A stretch of DNA of 64,000 bases from Liolophura sinensis (lineage: Eukaryota; Mollusca; Polyplacophora; Chitonida; Chitonidae), in the NCBI RefSeq assembly GCF_032854445.1, contig NC_088298.1, positions 5,822,160 through 5,886,159 on the forward strand, written 5' to 3'. Under the pieces are notes generated by a model. It was not told the origin of the DNA, ran no database searches, and saw nothing but the letters and a program-made list of their open reading frames with translations. Below are positions 43,901 to 49,571 of the stretch, in pieces (position 1 is the first letter of the stretch; each line of letters opens with the position of its first letter). The translations under genes and the position numbers were made by a program.

Positions 43901-46900
43901 TACAACTTGAAGTCAAAATTTAAAATCACTTTAAAATTCTCATTTCCTATATACCAAGATCAAAACATAAATTCTGGTTAAAAGATAGTGTAAAAAAAAG
44001 TTTCAGCTAGAATAATGGAAAGGAAAATACTAAGTTCAAGGATTGAAATTTAAATGTAAGTATAAGATCTCTTTGTAAGATGGCAGGTGAGCTTTGCCTG
44101 TTTTCCTCCCACCATAATGCTGGACGTTGTCAAGGAAGTGAATATTCTTGAGTCTGGTGCAAAACACCAATCAAATAAAAAATAAATTAATTTTTAATTC
44201 ATAATGCTGGCGGCCAGCATTATGGTGGGAGGAAACCAAAGCCACGGCCATTTGCAGGTTGCTGAAAATGGAGACTAGAACTACCCACAGCACCTATAAT
44301 CTCATGGATGTTTTATGTCATACTCAACAATATTTCACTTATACGATGGCGGCTAGCAGTATGGTGAGAAACAAAACCCATGGCCCTTCGCTGGTTGCTG
44401 AAAATGGGCAGTGAAGAGAAGTAACCACAGCACCTATAATCTCAGATTATAGAGAGCGCCAGATATTGCAGCCAGCCAGCGTATCAGCATGACTGGCGTG
44501 TGCAACAACATTTTTGTCAGTTAACACGAAGGCCCCATAAACAAGATTTTCATAATCCTACATGTTGAAAAAACTCAACAAAAATAAAGCAATGGTCAGA
44601 CGTTCACTTCACATTAGTTTTTTCTTTGGATTAAGGGTACTTACATGTATATGATCAGACTCGACGTTCAGCATCAGTCCGTATTGATCCCTCGCCTTCG
44701 TGTCTGGGACGCCATAGTTACCCAAGATCGGGTAGGTCAAGGTCAAGATTTGACCTCTGTAGCTGGGGTCAGTCAGGGCTTCTGGGTAACTGAATATGAA
44801 ACATGAAGCATCAAATCATCAATGTCCAAGAATTTCTTACTTCATTAAGAGGGTAGAATCACTATCACTGGCGATCTACAGCCAAATCAAGCAAAATTTC
44901 AATGTCATAGAAGTGCAGGCCCAAAGGAGTTTAAAACTCAATACAGGCATTTTGAGTTCAAATTAATTCACTGCTGAAGTGTAAGTCATACTGCAGTACT
45001 TCCAGCTGAAGCCCAGTGTACTGCAAAAACAATAGCCTGATGGCTCTCCTATTAAACGATCTGATGACGCTCCAAAAAGGGGCTTCTAGTCTATTGCATA
45101 ACAGCAGCCTAAGGGGCTTCGCAAGCGCCCTAGAAGCTTCTTTTGCAATTTTGGATGCCCTTTTGGGGTGCTTCCTTCTAGCTCGGTGCAATTAGGTTTG
45201 AGGGCTTCAAAGGCCCTATTTCTTCTCTTCTAGGTATTGCAGTGACACTGCACAGATACTTATCAGGCTCTTCTCTTGGAGCTGAGATACAGAGGGGTAA
45301 CATCATCACCCTGACAGAACAATAACCAGGCAGCCATATTGGAGGCCTCTTAACACAGACTGGTACATGCATAACAACAGTCCTCCAATATGGTTGCTGG
45401 AAGAAGGTCCAGCAACCCTGAATAGGCAGTTACCTTCATCGGCGCCTCAGAAAAGTTTTACAGAAAGTCATTCATCATAAATGAGGGATGAAGAAAAGTT
45501 GCTGGAGCTAGACCAGAAATGGTTTCTTAGCAAGCAATCTCCTACTTCCAAGTCCAAGGCCTGGTATGATGCATTTATTTACATCTGGTTTCTTGTCAGA
45601 GAATTACTGACCAGCACTGTTCTGTCTCCTCCTCAGAACTTTGTGTCAGAACTGAGCAGGAATCCAATTGTACAACAATCCTATTACGATTTCCTTAAGC
45701 CTTATTAAGGGGTGAGAATCACCTGTAACAGCACAACCTGTAACACGGTGGAAACCAACGACTATCCCCAGGTTGCTGACAGACCTTCCCACGTACGGCC
45801 GGAGAGGAAGCCAGCACGAACTGGACTTGAACTCACAGTGACCGCATTGGTGAGAGGGTCCTGGGTCGTTACGCTGCGCTAGCGCTCTAACCAACTGAGC
45901 AACTAATGATACAGTAGGCCTACTGTATGAACAGTTCAAGCAGTGGAAGAAATTTCCTTCCAATATGTCCGACTTTAATCTGCCTATAGGCTATTGCTTA
46001 GACTATTATACAGCAAATACCTTTGTCGTTAGAGAGCTAGAGTAAATAATGTTGATAATGGAGACATACTGAAGCTGTGACAAGAAGAAGTTTCACTAAC
46101 ATTCACTGGATTGAAAAAAAATCTAAAATATCTAATGCCTGTTTAATATACTTTGAATGGTAGTCTTTCAGTGAACATAAGCGTCAGTCATGTGTGGTTT
46201 TTCATATTAACAAATACGCCAATCAAACAGACGTCACACAAGAGTACTCTTGTTCATCATTGTTCTCCCTTACCCAACAAGCCCTGTGTTGAACACAACC
46301 TCCCCAGCCATGGAAGTCTCTGAACCAAATGAGTACCCCTCATATTTGCTGCCGTCTTCCAAAACCAAGGAGGCTTTACGTGGCTGGAAAACAAAAAAAA
46401 GTTTTTTTCATAAATGTTTTCCAAGCTATCTCAGTCGGTTTCACAGTAGCTCTGTCAGTTAAGATCAGCTGACATCTAGATCAAATACTGAGACTTTCTT
46501 TTTTTGATTCAATGCCATGCCATCTTCAGTTATATTATTGGTAGTGGTCACCAAATACACCCCTGGCCTCAGACAAGACGGAAATTAAGTTTAATCAGAT
46601 GTTGAAAGACCATCAAAACTGTCAAAATGTTAACCTTCACAGGCAGCAAGTCGTTTGCTTCAGTAGTTTTAGATGACAAGAAAATTTGAAATATAAAACT
46701 TCCAGTTGTACACTTTATACATCAGTTGCAGTTAAATAATACATACTCGTTTCTCAAACAAGAAATTCTAAACTCACCCTTTCTAACAATGAACTCCGGC
46801 TGCAGGCCACAGATGCACCTCTTAAGGATATTAGACTCCACCCCATGCATCCTACCTTCTTGTGACACAGGCTCTTCTGTAGCAGTACAGCTGCCTTTAG

Positions 46901-46909
46901 TACAGACAT
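1746..46909 (-). CDS. CPS1: Carbamoyl-phosphate synthetase, mitochondrial CPS I/III type (26 exons, 3' end outside window)
   Basis: The enzyme makes carbamoyl phosphate from bicarbonate, 2 ATP and ammonia or glutamine. Coding exons, 5' to 3' on the minus strand: 46909-46778, 46383-46274, 44789-44645, 43802-43656, 42925-42833, 42293-42204, 40948-40820, 39296-39190, 38480-38261, 37829-37734, 36505-36410, 35332-35143, 34700-34543, 30120-29992, 29555-29411, 28342-28266, 27206-27073, 14629-14431, 10299-10123, 9165-9047, 7561-7418, 7175-7110, 5781-5647, 4148-4038, 3322-3128, 1967-1746. All junctions are GT-AG and phases agree, apart from two 1-bp insertions in exon 21. Predicted residues: presequence 1-44, small-chain domain about 45-210, class I amidotransferase about 215-400 with GICMGNQ (Cys296) and QFHPEAWGG (His380, Glu382), first ATP-grasp half about 424-800 with GGLGSG and [10 protein letters not shown], oligomerisation region about 800-965, second ATP-grasp half from about 968. 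About 1,188 of the usual roughly 1,500 residues are here. The basic N-terminus and wording throughout fit CPS I/III rather than cytosolic CAD. Several introns are filled with satellite DNA. Confidence 0.93.
1968..3127. other. CPS intron 25, no recognised element
   Basis: AT-rich single-copy-looking DNA. I see no coding exon, SINE or array in it. Confidence 0.5.
3128..3322 (-). CDS. CPS1: CPS exon 25
   Basis: Residues 1050-1114: [20 protein letters not shown], then [15 protein letters not shown]. Fits the pre-ATP-grasp segment of the second half. Confidence 0.95.
3510..3715 (-). mobile_element. SINE, family B, partial
   Basis: Starts with a GAGTGAGTGAGTG tract, then the core CAATTTTTCAGTCATATGAC shared with copies at 59065-59393 and 62157-62230. 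The tRNA-like head is missing. Orientation taken from the full copy at 59 kb. Confidence 0.7.
4038..4148 (-). CDS. CPS1: CPS exon 24
   Basis: Residues 1013-1049: [20 protein letters not shown]. It reads VNHNPE where VNCNPE or VNYNPE is usual. A 20-bp tandem array starts about 40 bp upstream of the acceptor (TAG). Confidence 0.94.
4186..4735. repeat. 20-bp tandem array rich in AGGTCA
   Basis: About 27 copies of a strict 20-bp unit (GAGGTCAACTGTGACAGTCC) in the CPS intron just upstream of exon 24. AGGTCA occurs 21 times, mostly at multiples of 20 bp. Confidence 0.95.
5120..5318 (+). repeat. Dispersed repeat D, copy 1
   Basis: Shares ordered blocks with 39700-40050, notably ACAGTGTTTAATGGTCTTTC and TTTCTTTGCCTTTAA. 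Class unknown. Confidence 0.55.
5319..5640. repeat. 21/23-bp tandem array
   Basis: About 14 copies of TTGCACATAGTATCAGATTA-type units, alternating 21 and 23 bp. The array runs to within 10 bp of the splice donor of CPS exon 23. Confidence 0.95.
5647..5781 (-). CDS. CPS1: CPS exon 23: start of second synthetase half
   Basis: Residues 968-1012: [20 protein letters not shown], the second-half counterpart of exon 11. Donor TCT|GTGAGT. Confidence 0.95.
5822..6890. repeat. Degenerate ~22-bp minisatellite with poly-C and poly-G runs
   Basis: Many imperfect copies of an AGCAATGACAGTGGAGGAAA unit, densest at 6140-6760. It includes a 19-bp C run (5936-5954) and a 16-bp G run (6312-6327). Confidence 0.85.
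7110..7175 (-). CDS. CPS1: CPS exon 22
   Basis: Residues 946-967: [20 protein letters not shown], the conserved join between the two synthetase halves; a Met stands at the exon end where Gln is usual. Phase 0 both ends. Confidence 0.92.
7418..7561 (-). CDS. CPS1: CPS exon 21: oligomerisation region with two 1-bp insertions
   Basis: The exon splices in phase at both ends only if two single bases are ignored. It starts DDVEMEVL, shifts frame at about 7536, then reads [13 protein letters not shown] and [16 protein letters not shown], and shifts again in an A run (7433-7436), after which it reads PWVKQ. As written, translation stops within the exon. Sequencing or assembly indels are the simplest explanation; a disabled allele is possible. 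Confidence 0.85.
7645..7760 (-). mobile_element. SINE, family A, fragment
   Basis: Contains the family core (ATTTCACTT, then GGTGGGAGGAAAC, then CCACCTGCAGGTTG) without the A-rich end or tRNA-like head. Confidence 0.65.
7790..7990 (+). repeat. Dispersed repeat F, copy 1
   Basis: Resembles 63735-63900 over about 170 bp, best at ACCTCAAAACACCTTTCTAA, same orientation. Class unknown. Confidence 0.55.
8000..9040. other. CPS intron 20, no recognised element
   Basis: AT-rich DNA between the dispersed repeat and exon 20; nothing recognised. Confidence 0.45.
9047..9165 (-). CDS. CPS1: CPS exon 20: oligomerisation region
   Basis: Residues 859-897 plus two bases: [20 protein letters not shown], as in the CPSase oligomerisation domain. 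A 31-bp array starts about 20 bp upstream of its acceptor. Confidence 0.93.
9185..9872. repeat. 31-bp tandem array with CAGCTG in each unit
   Basis: Homogeneous 31-bp units (ACAGCTGAATACATGTGGAG core) at about 9530-9872 and degenerate units at 9185-9530. Lies next to the acceptor of CPS exon 20. Confidence 0.93.
10123..10299 (-). CDS. CPS1: CPS exon 19
   Basis: Residues 800-858: [18 protein letters not shown] is universal in large chains and opens the oligomerisation region. Donor AAG|GTGAGT. Confidence 0.95.
10766..11125 (-). mobile_element. SINE, family C, full-length
   Basis: Left part CAATTTTTCAGTCTTATGA, middle CATGCCTAAGACACCAGACA, and at the right end a reverse-strand tRNA-like head: box A TGGCCTAATGG and box B-like GGATCAAACCC. 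Copies at 27299-27615 and 35960-36335. A poly-T run (10671-10689) lies just to the left. Confidence 0.8.
11206..13870. other. CPS intron 18, no recognised element
   Basis: About 2.6 kb without SINE, array or coding exon that I can support. Confidence 0.45.
13889..14154 (-). mobile_element. SINE, family A, full-length with target-site duplication
   Basis: Runs from a TTTATTTATTTGATTGGTG end through the conserved centre (GTACTCAAGAATATTTCACT, CCACGACCATCTGCAGGTTG) to a reverse-strand tRNA-like head (GCGCTAACCGTCTGAGCCAC). A perfect 12-bp duplication, GTGCGAAAAGTA, flanks it at 13877-13888 and 14155-14166. Confidence 0.93.
14431..14629 (-). CDS. CPS1: CPS exon 18: end of first ATP-grasp
   Basis: Residues 733-799: [36 protein letters not shown] and [10 protein letters not shown]. 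It splices in phase across the satellite-filled intron to exon 17. Confidence 0.95.
14813..26088. repeat. 11.3-kb satellite array, 86/87-bp unit, inside a CPS intron
   Basis: About 130 head-to-tail copies with core AGCTTTATGGTACCAGGCCC. Units differ by a few substitutions and by one base (TTCATAAA or TTCAATAAA). Segments repeat at a 3.64-kb offset. The 87-bp length is a multiple of three, so open frames appear on both strands, but they are not conserved genes. Confidence 0.98.
26519..26866. repeat. 13-bp tandem array (CCATGG core)
   Basis: About 27 copies of CCATGGTCTCATC and variants between the satellite and exon 17. Confidence 0.95.
27073..27206 (-). CDS. CPS1: CPS exon 17: metal and ATP site of first ATP-grasp
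   Basis: Residues 689-732 plus two bases: [14 protein letters not shown], then [18 protein letters not shown]. Glu716, Asn718 and Arg720 match the conserved Mg-ATP ligands. The following intron (14630-27072) is 12.4 kb and almost filled by the 87-bp satellite. Confidence 0.94.
27299..27615 (-). mobile_element. SINE, family C, lacking tRNA-like head
   Basis: Begins with four GAAT units and carries the family middle (CATGCCGAAGACACCAGACA) and CAACCAGTCCTGTTTCCTC, but stops before the tRNA-like part. Confidence 0.72.
28030..28250 (+). mobile_element. SINE, family A, diverged
   Basis: Plus-strand copy: tRNA-like head (AGCATGCTAGCACAGC), GCTGTGAGTTCAAGTCC box B region, TTTCCCCCGGGGGCTCTGCC, and the CCACCATAATGCTGG centre. 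Confidence 0.72.
28266..28342 (-). CDS. CPS1: CPS exon 16: first ATP-grasp
   Basis: Residues 663-688: [20 protein letters not shown]. The acceptor is AAG rather than CAG, but phase and alignment are unambiguous. Confidence 0.92.
28501..29272. repeat. 48-bp tandem array
   Basis: About 16 copies with core CATACCTAAGCCAGTATCCC in the intron between CPS exons 15 and 16. Both strands stay open for over 230 codons because 48 is divisible by three; no other coding sign. Confidence 0.96.
29309..29376 (-). mobile_element. SINE, family A, 3'-end fragment
   Basis: TTATTTATTTGATTGGTGTT then CTCAAGAATATTTCACTTAT, ending about 35 bp from the exon 15 donor. Confidence 0.75.
29411..29555 (-). CDS. CPS1: CPS exon 15: first ATP-grasp
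   Basis: Residues 615-662 plus one base: [20 protein letters not shown], then [19 protein letters not shown]. Confidence 0.95.
29992..30120 (-). CDS. CPS1: CPS exon 14: ATP-binding glycine loop
   Basis: Residues 572-614: [17 protein letters not shown]. Arg589 and the GGLGSG loop (595-600) correspond to ATP-grasp nucleotide contacts. A 27-bp array begins only about 10 bp upstream of its acceptor. Confidence 0.94.
30130..30690. repeat. 27-bp tandem array
   Basis: About 20 copies with core AGGGCAACACATCAGTCATC, starting about 10 bp from the exon 14 acceptor. Confidence 0.95.
30812..31186. repeat. 33-bp tandem array
   Basis: About 11 copies with core AGGCCACTAGCTCAACACCA, in the same intron as the 27- and 42-bp arrays. 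Confidence 0.95.
31405..34085. repeat. 42-bp tandem array with higher-order repeats
   Basis: About 64 copies with core CACAGTAAACAGTCGTGTCT. Variant units recur at 462 bp (11 units) and 546 bp (13 units). Several frames on both strands are open for 350-480 codons; this follows from the period and does not indicate a gene. Confidence 0.97.
34330..34442 (+). mobile_element. SINE, family A, 3' half
   Basis: CTCTGCCCGGTTTCCTCCCA to the AAATAAATAAATAAATA tail. Confidence 0.8.
34543..34700 (-). CDS. CPS1: CPS exon 13: entry to first ATP-grasp
   Basis: Residues 519-571: [20 protein letters not shown], then [11 protein letters not shown]. The next intron (4.4 kb) holds three tandem arrays. Confidence 0.94.
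35143..35332 (-). CDS. CPS1: CPS exon 12: first pre-ATP-grasp domain
   Basis: Residues 456-518 plus one base: [27 protein letters not shown] and [10 protein letters not shown], all strongly conserved in large chains. Confidence 0.95.
35466..35741 (+). mobile_element. SINE, family A, full-length with target-site duplication
   Basis: Head GGCTCAGTTGGTTAGCGCGC (box A), box B-like AGTTCAAGTCC, then the central domain and an A-rich AAATAAATAAATC tail. Flanked by AACACCAAAAT (35455-35465) and AACACCATAAT (35742-35752). Confidence 0.93.
35960..36335 (-). mobile_element. SINE, family C, full-length
   Basis: Same layout as 10766-11125. The right end holds a reverse-strand tRNA-like head with box B GGTTTGAACCCGGG (reads as its complement) and box A ATGGCCTAATGG. 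Ends about 75 bp from the exon 11 donor. Confidence 0.82.
36410..36505 (-). CDS. CPS1: CPS exon 11: start of first synthetase half
   Basis: Residues 424-455: [20 protein letters not shown], the invariant opening of the CPSase large chain, followed by [12 protein letters not shown]. Confidence 0.95.
36561..36800. mobile_element. MITE-like repeat with TTAA end, copy 1
   Basis: Left end TTAAAGGGATACAGAAC and an internal block repeated twice (AGCCTGGACTTGCCTATCTC) matching, in reverse, the element at 48563-48736. Confidence 0.55.
37083..37505. mobile_element. Inverted pair of tRNA-like SINE-type units
   Basis: The ends are inverted repeats (AAGTAGATGTAATTGCCTAC at left; the reverse of TTGCATCTACTAGATG at right). 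Each arm has a tRNA-like promoter pointing inward from the centre outwards: right arm box A TAGCTGAGTTGG and box B-like GATCGCGTCTC; left arm, on the minus strand, TAGTTCAGTTCG and GAGTTCATGTCTC. A third terminal motif lies at 37326-37362. Confidence 0.6.
37587..37650 (-). mobile_element. SINE, family A, 3'-end fragment
   Basis: TATTTATTTGACTGGTGTTT then ACTCAAGAATATTTCACATA. Confidence 0.7.
37734..37829 (-). CDS. CPS1: CPS exon 10: linker between amidotransferase and synthetase
   Basis: Residues 392-423: [14 protein letters not shown], then a proline- and lysine-rich linker ([11 protein letters not shown]) leading into the synthetase part. The exon edge and acceptor have a degraded copy about 280 bp upstream in the gene. 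Confidence 0.9.
37980..38180. repeat. Local duplication covering the edge of CPS exon 10
   Basis: Repeats the sequence of 37809-37910, including the acceptor and first bases of exon 10 (GCTATGAAACTGTC), in diverged form. A third partial copy begins near 38160. Confidence 0.55.
38261..38480 (-). CDS. CPS1: CPS exon 9: catalytic His and Glu of amidotransferase
   Basis: Residues 318-391: RGHNQPV, then [10 protein letters not shown], then [17 protein letters not shown]. His380 and Glu382 complete the triad with Cys296. Confidence 0.94.
38496..38765. repeat. Degenerate CACTGGC/TTATTTGACTCA repeat
   Basis: Irregular 20-26-bp repeats of TTATCTGACTCACTGG type next to the exon 9 acceptor. Confidence 0.6.
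39190..39296 (-). CDS. CPS1: CPS exon 8: catalytic cysteine (nucleophile elbow)
   Basis: Starts at residue 283. It encodes [20 protein letters not shown]; Cys296 is the expected nucleophile for glutamine hydrolysis. In mammalian CPS I this position is Ser (GISTGN). The exon ends two bases into an Arg codon. Confidence 0.94.
39700..40050 (+). repeat. Dispersed repeat D, copy 2
   Basis: Same ordered blocks as 5120-5318, including GTGTTTAATGGTCTTTCAT. Confidence 0.55.
40529..40755 (-). mobile_element. SINE, family A, full-length
   Basis: T-rich end, central domain and reverse-strand head (GCTAGCATGCTAATCACTAG, GGCCCC). An 8-bp flanking repeat ACAGTTTA (40522-40529, 40762-40769) may be the target-site duplication. 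Confidence 0.85.
40820..40948 (-). CDS. CPS1: CPS exon 7: amidotransferase domain
   Basis: Residues 240-282, containing [15 protein letters not shown]. The SNGPGDP oxyanion-loop motif matches active amidotransferases, whereas mammalian CPS I has a diverged AGGPGNP version. Confidence 0.93.
41455..41620 (-). mobile_element. SINE-like fragment with alternative centre
   Basis: Contains GATACGATGGTGGTC and AAACCACCGACTTTTGGCAA; the latter block recurs at 53680-53705. Probably a related SINE with a different centre. Confidence 0.5.
42204..42293 (-). CDS. CPS1: CPS exon 6: start of amidotransferase domain
   Basis: Residues 210-239, with [20 protein letters not shown], the first strand of the class I glutamine amidotransferase fold in the CPS I/III group. 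Phase 0. Confidence 0.93.
42434..42490 (-). mobile_element. SINE, family A, 3'-end fragment
   Basis: TTTATTTGATTGGTGTTTTA then GAATATTTCACC. Confidence 0.7.
42575..42726 (-). mobile_element. SINE, family A, headless, with target-site duplication
   Basis: Runs from the T-rich end to CTGGAGAGC and lacks the tRNA-like head. Flanked by AAATTTTAA on both sides (42566-42574, 42727-42735). Stops at the same point as the copy at 49017-49171. Confidence 0.78.
42833..42925 (-). CDS. CPS1: CPS exon 5
   Basis: Residues 179-209, including [18 protein letters not shown]; phase 0, flanked by a CAG acceptor and a GTAAGT donor. Links the small-chain domain to the amidotransferase domain. Confidence 0.92.
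43656..43802 (-). CDS. CPS1: CPS exon 4: small-chain domain
   Basis: Residues 130-178, in phase 0 at both ends, including [20 protein letters not shown], which is characteristic of CPSase small chains. The donor is the weaker GTGTGA. Confidence 0.92.
44085..44190 (+). mobile_element. SINE, family A, 3' half
   Basis: TTTTCCTCCCACCATAATGC then AATATTCTTGAGT and CACCAATCAAATAAA. Confidence 0.75.
44205..44410 (-). mobile_element. Two family A SINE fragments in tandem
   Basis: GGCGGCCAGCATTATGGTGG followed by a second copy starting near 44308 (ACTCAACAATATTTCACTTA). With the plus-strand fragment at 44085 they form an inverted cluster. Confidence 0.7.
44645..44789 (-). CDS. CPS1: CPS exon 3: small-chain domain
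   Basis: Completes [15 protein letters not shown] and continues [15 protein letters not shown], a hallmark of the small chain, to residue 129. Donor CAT|GTAAGT. Confidence 0.93.
44800..45730. other. CPS intron 2, no recognised element
   Basis: Nothing recognised apart from ordinary AT-rich DNA. Confidence 0.4.
45740..45908 (-). mobile_element. SINE, family A, 5' half
   Basis: CAGGTTGCTGACAGACCTTC, ACGTACGGCCGGAGAGGAAG and reverse-strand head GCGCTCTAACCAACTGAGC. The A-rich end is missing. Confidence 0.82.
46274..46383 (-). CDS. CPS1: CPS exon 2: start of small-chain domain
   Basis: Begins after a T-rich tract ending CAG; encodes the conserved opening of the CPSase small chain ([14 protein letters not shown]). 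It ends two bases into a Gly codon completed by exon 3, at the family motif [12 protein letters not shown]. Confidence 0.9.
46778..46909 (-). CDS. CPS1: CPS exon 1: start codon and mitochondrial presequence
   Basis: Residues 1-44. The ATG at 46909 sits in a strong start context (TCCACCATG). The segment has seven Lys/Arg and one acidic residue with interspersed hydrophobics, as expected of a mitochondrial targeting peptide; this is inference. It ends in AGG followed by a GTGAGT donor and joins in phase to the small-chain domain. Confidence 0.75.
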
Positions 46910-46919
46910 GGTGGAATTA

Positions 46920-47032
46920 TCTCCCCTTAGACAGTTACCTCCCCTTGAGATTCTTTCCTCCTGGGTTAACTCCCCTTGAGATTCCTTCCTCCTCCTGAGT
47001 TACCTCTACTTGAGATTCTCTCCTCCTGGAAA
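46920..47032. repeat. Short pyrimidine-rich tandem repeat next to CPS start codon
   Basis: About three degenerate copies of a roughly 40-bp unit built on CTCCCCTTGAGATTC and TTCCTCCTG lie directly upstream of the CPS ATG. They may belong to the 5' leader or to the end of the first intron. Confidence 0.6.
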
Positions 47033-47418
47033 TCAGCACCTTGTCACTAGAAGCAACAATATGAGTTTTCTTATTTAATTAAAATAAAATAGGCATTAAC
47101 CAACCTGTAAGAATTGCCTTCTTATTTCACTTGCATTTTACACACAGGAAATTTTCACTTAAAACATGACGATCATGATTATGTGTTGAGGAGATCGGAG
47201 CAGACAGAGTAAACTACCATCTGACAAACCCTCTGTCTTGAAGATAATGTAGAAATAGCGAAAAGCTTGACCATTCATTAATTTGGTAGGACACTGACGA
47301 CCTGTAGTGAGAAAAATACTCTTGCCAAACAGATCAACCTATGTGTCTCCATGGCAAAATAAAGTAAAAGTCAGAATGATATATTTTCATATTTACATTT
47401 ATTTACTTAAATTTATTT

Positions 47419-47645
47419 CTGGGTGGCCGGGGTGGCTGGGTTGCCAGTGCAGAGCAATGACACAGGAGCCTCTCGCCTATGCAGCCACTGGGACTTCAGG
47501 TCCAGCTTATGCTGGCTTCCTCTCCGGCTGTACATGGGAAACCCTGCTGGTTCGTTCTCATCATAATGCTGGAGGCCATTATATAAGTGAAATATTCTTG
47601 AGTAAAGCATAAAACACCAATCAAATAAATGGATCAAATAAATAA
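47419..47645 (+). mobile_element. SINE, family A, diverged full-length
   Basis: GGTGGCTGGGTTGCCAGTGC head, CTTCCTCTCCGGCTGTACAT, ATAATGCTGGAGGCC and an A-rich tail with CACCAATCAAATAAA. Confidence 0.78.
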
Positions 47646-47649
47646 AATT

Positions 47650-48560
47650 ATTTCTGTCATTTTATTTTTTTTATATATTTATTTGTTTATAATATTTATA
47701 TATTTATTTTGAATTTTGATTTAAAGTCACATTGAAGAATATTTTACTTATACAATGGTAGTCAGTTATGCCTAGGTAGAGGAAGGCAAGGTACCCAGGG
47801 CAAATCATCAACTTAAGCAAAGTTACTGATGAACTTTGACATGGCATCCGATATGCGGATATGCAGATAAAATATGAAATCACATCAATCCTCAAACCCA
47901 GAGGCATCTTTCCTTCTAAATGTACAAAAGAAGAAATATTCACAAAACCATAAAATATAAAAGAAAACGATACTCCCCCGAAAGCACGTTCAGTAACACT
48001 TTTAGCCACCAACAAAAGACATTTGTAACCATATTATTTTCTCAACCAGAAGATCTTTGCTGTTCTCTGTTCAGCTTTAATTGCTGTTGGTTTTATAAAT
48101 ATAAATAAATGTTATAATATAAATACATGAAGACTGCTTTTTATTTCTGTCAGATTTTTTGAGGAGGTTTTGGTCATTTCTGTAGCTCAAAGTGCAGATA
48201 CATGTATGTATAAATGTCAATTATATCCTCACATAAAAAACTTCTCTCATTTGGTAATTTATTTCAAAGGTTTTAAGAAATTAATCAAAAAAAAGACTTC
48301 ACAAAAGACTGTTAAAAGTGGCCCTCAATGCTGGATGAATCAAGCAGAATCAAGCCAAGTGTTAGTTCCATTTGGCAAAAAATATAAAACCTAATTTTAT
48401 AAGTACTTACAAATAAGACATTTTTACTTAGGAAAAAATGAAGTCCCCATGGTAAACCGTCACCTTTTACCAGGCCTAGCTGATATTTAATAAAGCACAA
48501 CAGCTAAATATGCAGCAATGCCTGGGTTTGAGCATGCGACCTTAGATGTCAACTGCAAGA
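47650..48560. other. CPS leader intron, AT-rich
   Basis: A very diverged family A fragment may sit at 47700-47790; otherwise nothing recognised. Confidence 0.4.
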
Positions 48561-48562
48561 AA

Positions 48563-48736
48563 ACTTAATGGGATACAGAATCTATTCTGATTGGCTGGTG
48601 TGAGAGATAGACTCTCTATGCCTTGACTAAGCTGAACTTTAGGTATGGTACATTCATTCAAGCATGACCAAGGTTGAGATTAACCCAAGGGCCCTATTTC
48701 CACTGTCAGTATCAATTCTGCATCCCTTTAAGCTGA
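48563..48736. mobile_element. MITE-like element with TTAA ends, copy 2
   Basis: Terminal inverted repeats TTAATGGGATACAGAAT (left) and the reverse of ATTCTGCATCCCTTTAA (right), about 174 bp apart, with TTAA at both outer ends. Such ends are typical of piggyBac-type non-autonomous elements. No transposase. Confidence 0.65.
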
Positions 48737-49016
48737 ATGGTTATTTATCTTTGCAGATCATAGGAGTAGGCTGTTAAAAGTGTCAATATTGCATCATCAA
48801 ATTGCTCAATTTTGAAAAAAAACAAAAACAAAAAAAAAAAAAAAAATTATTCGAGTAAACACGTTTATTTACTCACGTAATATCAGTGTAGCATATGTGA
48901 ATTTTACCTTTTTTTTCCAGCAATGATAACACAAATATAATTATTTTTAATCTTTCCCACAAAATATGCAAACACAGCCTCCATGAACATCTAAACAAAG
49001 TTACAAGTACAAATAT

Positions 49017-49171
49017 TTATTTATTTGATTGGTGTTTTACGCCGTACTCAAGAATATTTCACTTATAGAACGGCTGCCATAATTATGGTAGGAGGAAACC
49101 AGGCAGAGCCCGGGGAAACCCCACAACCATCCGCAGGTTGCTGAGAGCCCTTGCCACTTACGGCCGGAGAG
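49017..49171 (-). mobile_element. SINE, family A, headless, with target-site duplication
   Basis: Complete 3' part and centre, ending at CGGCCGGAGAG. Flanks read CAAGTACAAATAT and CAAATACAAATAT. Confidence 0.85.
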
Positions 49172-49571
49172 CAAATACAAATATATCTGAAGAAATTGGG
49201 AAAATAAATTATCACAACTTGCATGGATATTATCTATGTTAAATGTAAATGTTATAAAATGAATTGATGCATAATTAAATGATTATGTTTTTTAATGCAT
49301 TTCCGTACTGCTCCTCTCTTGTCCGAAGTACACATGAACCCGGTCAACTGGCTGTCAACAACAACACACGTGTTAACAGCATGTTTACCGCGACACACAA
49401 AACTAGTGCATGTTATGATTAAATGAAATATATAAACAGAATTTAAATTGGCCAGTCAATCAACATGCACAAATAACGCCCTTAGTACGTGCACACAATG
49501 GGCCCATGCAAAATCTTGGTGAGGAGGAGAGAAGATTGTAAATGAAAATTCTATGCCCACAGTTTACCAAC

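Noticed and set aside
1746-46909. CAD (cytosolic trifunctional enzyme) as identity of the synthetase
   Set aside because: The basic N-terminal extension and the residue pattern across all exons follow CPS I/III; the diagnostic dihydroorotase region would be outside the window, so a small doubt remains.
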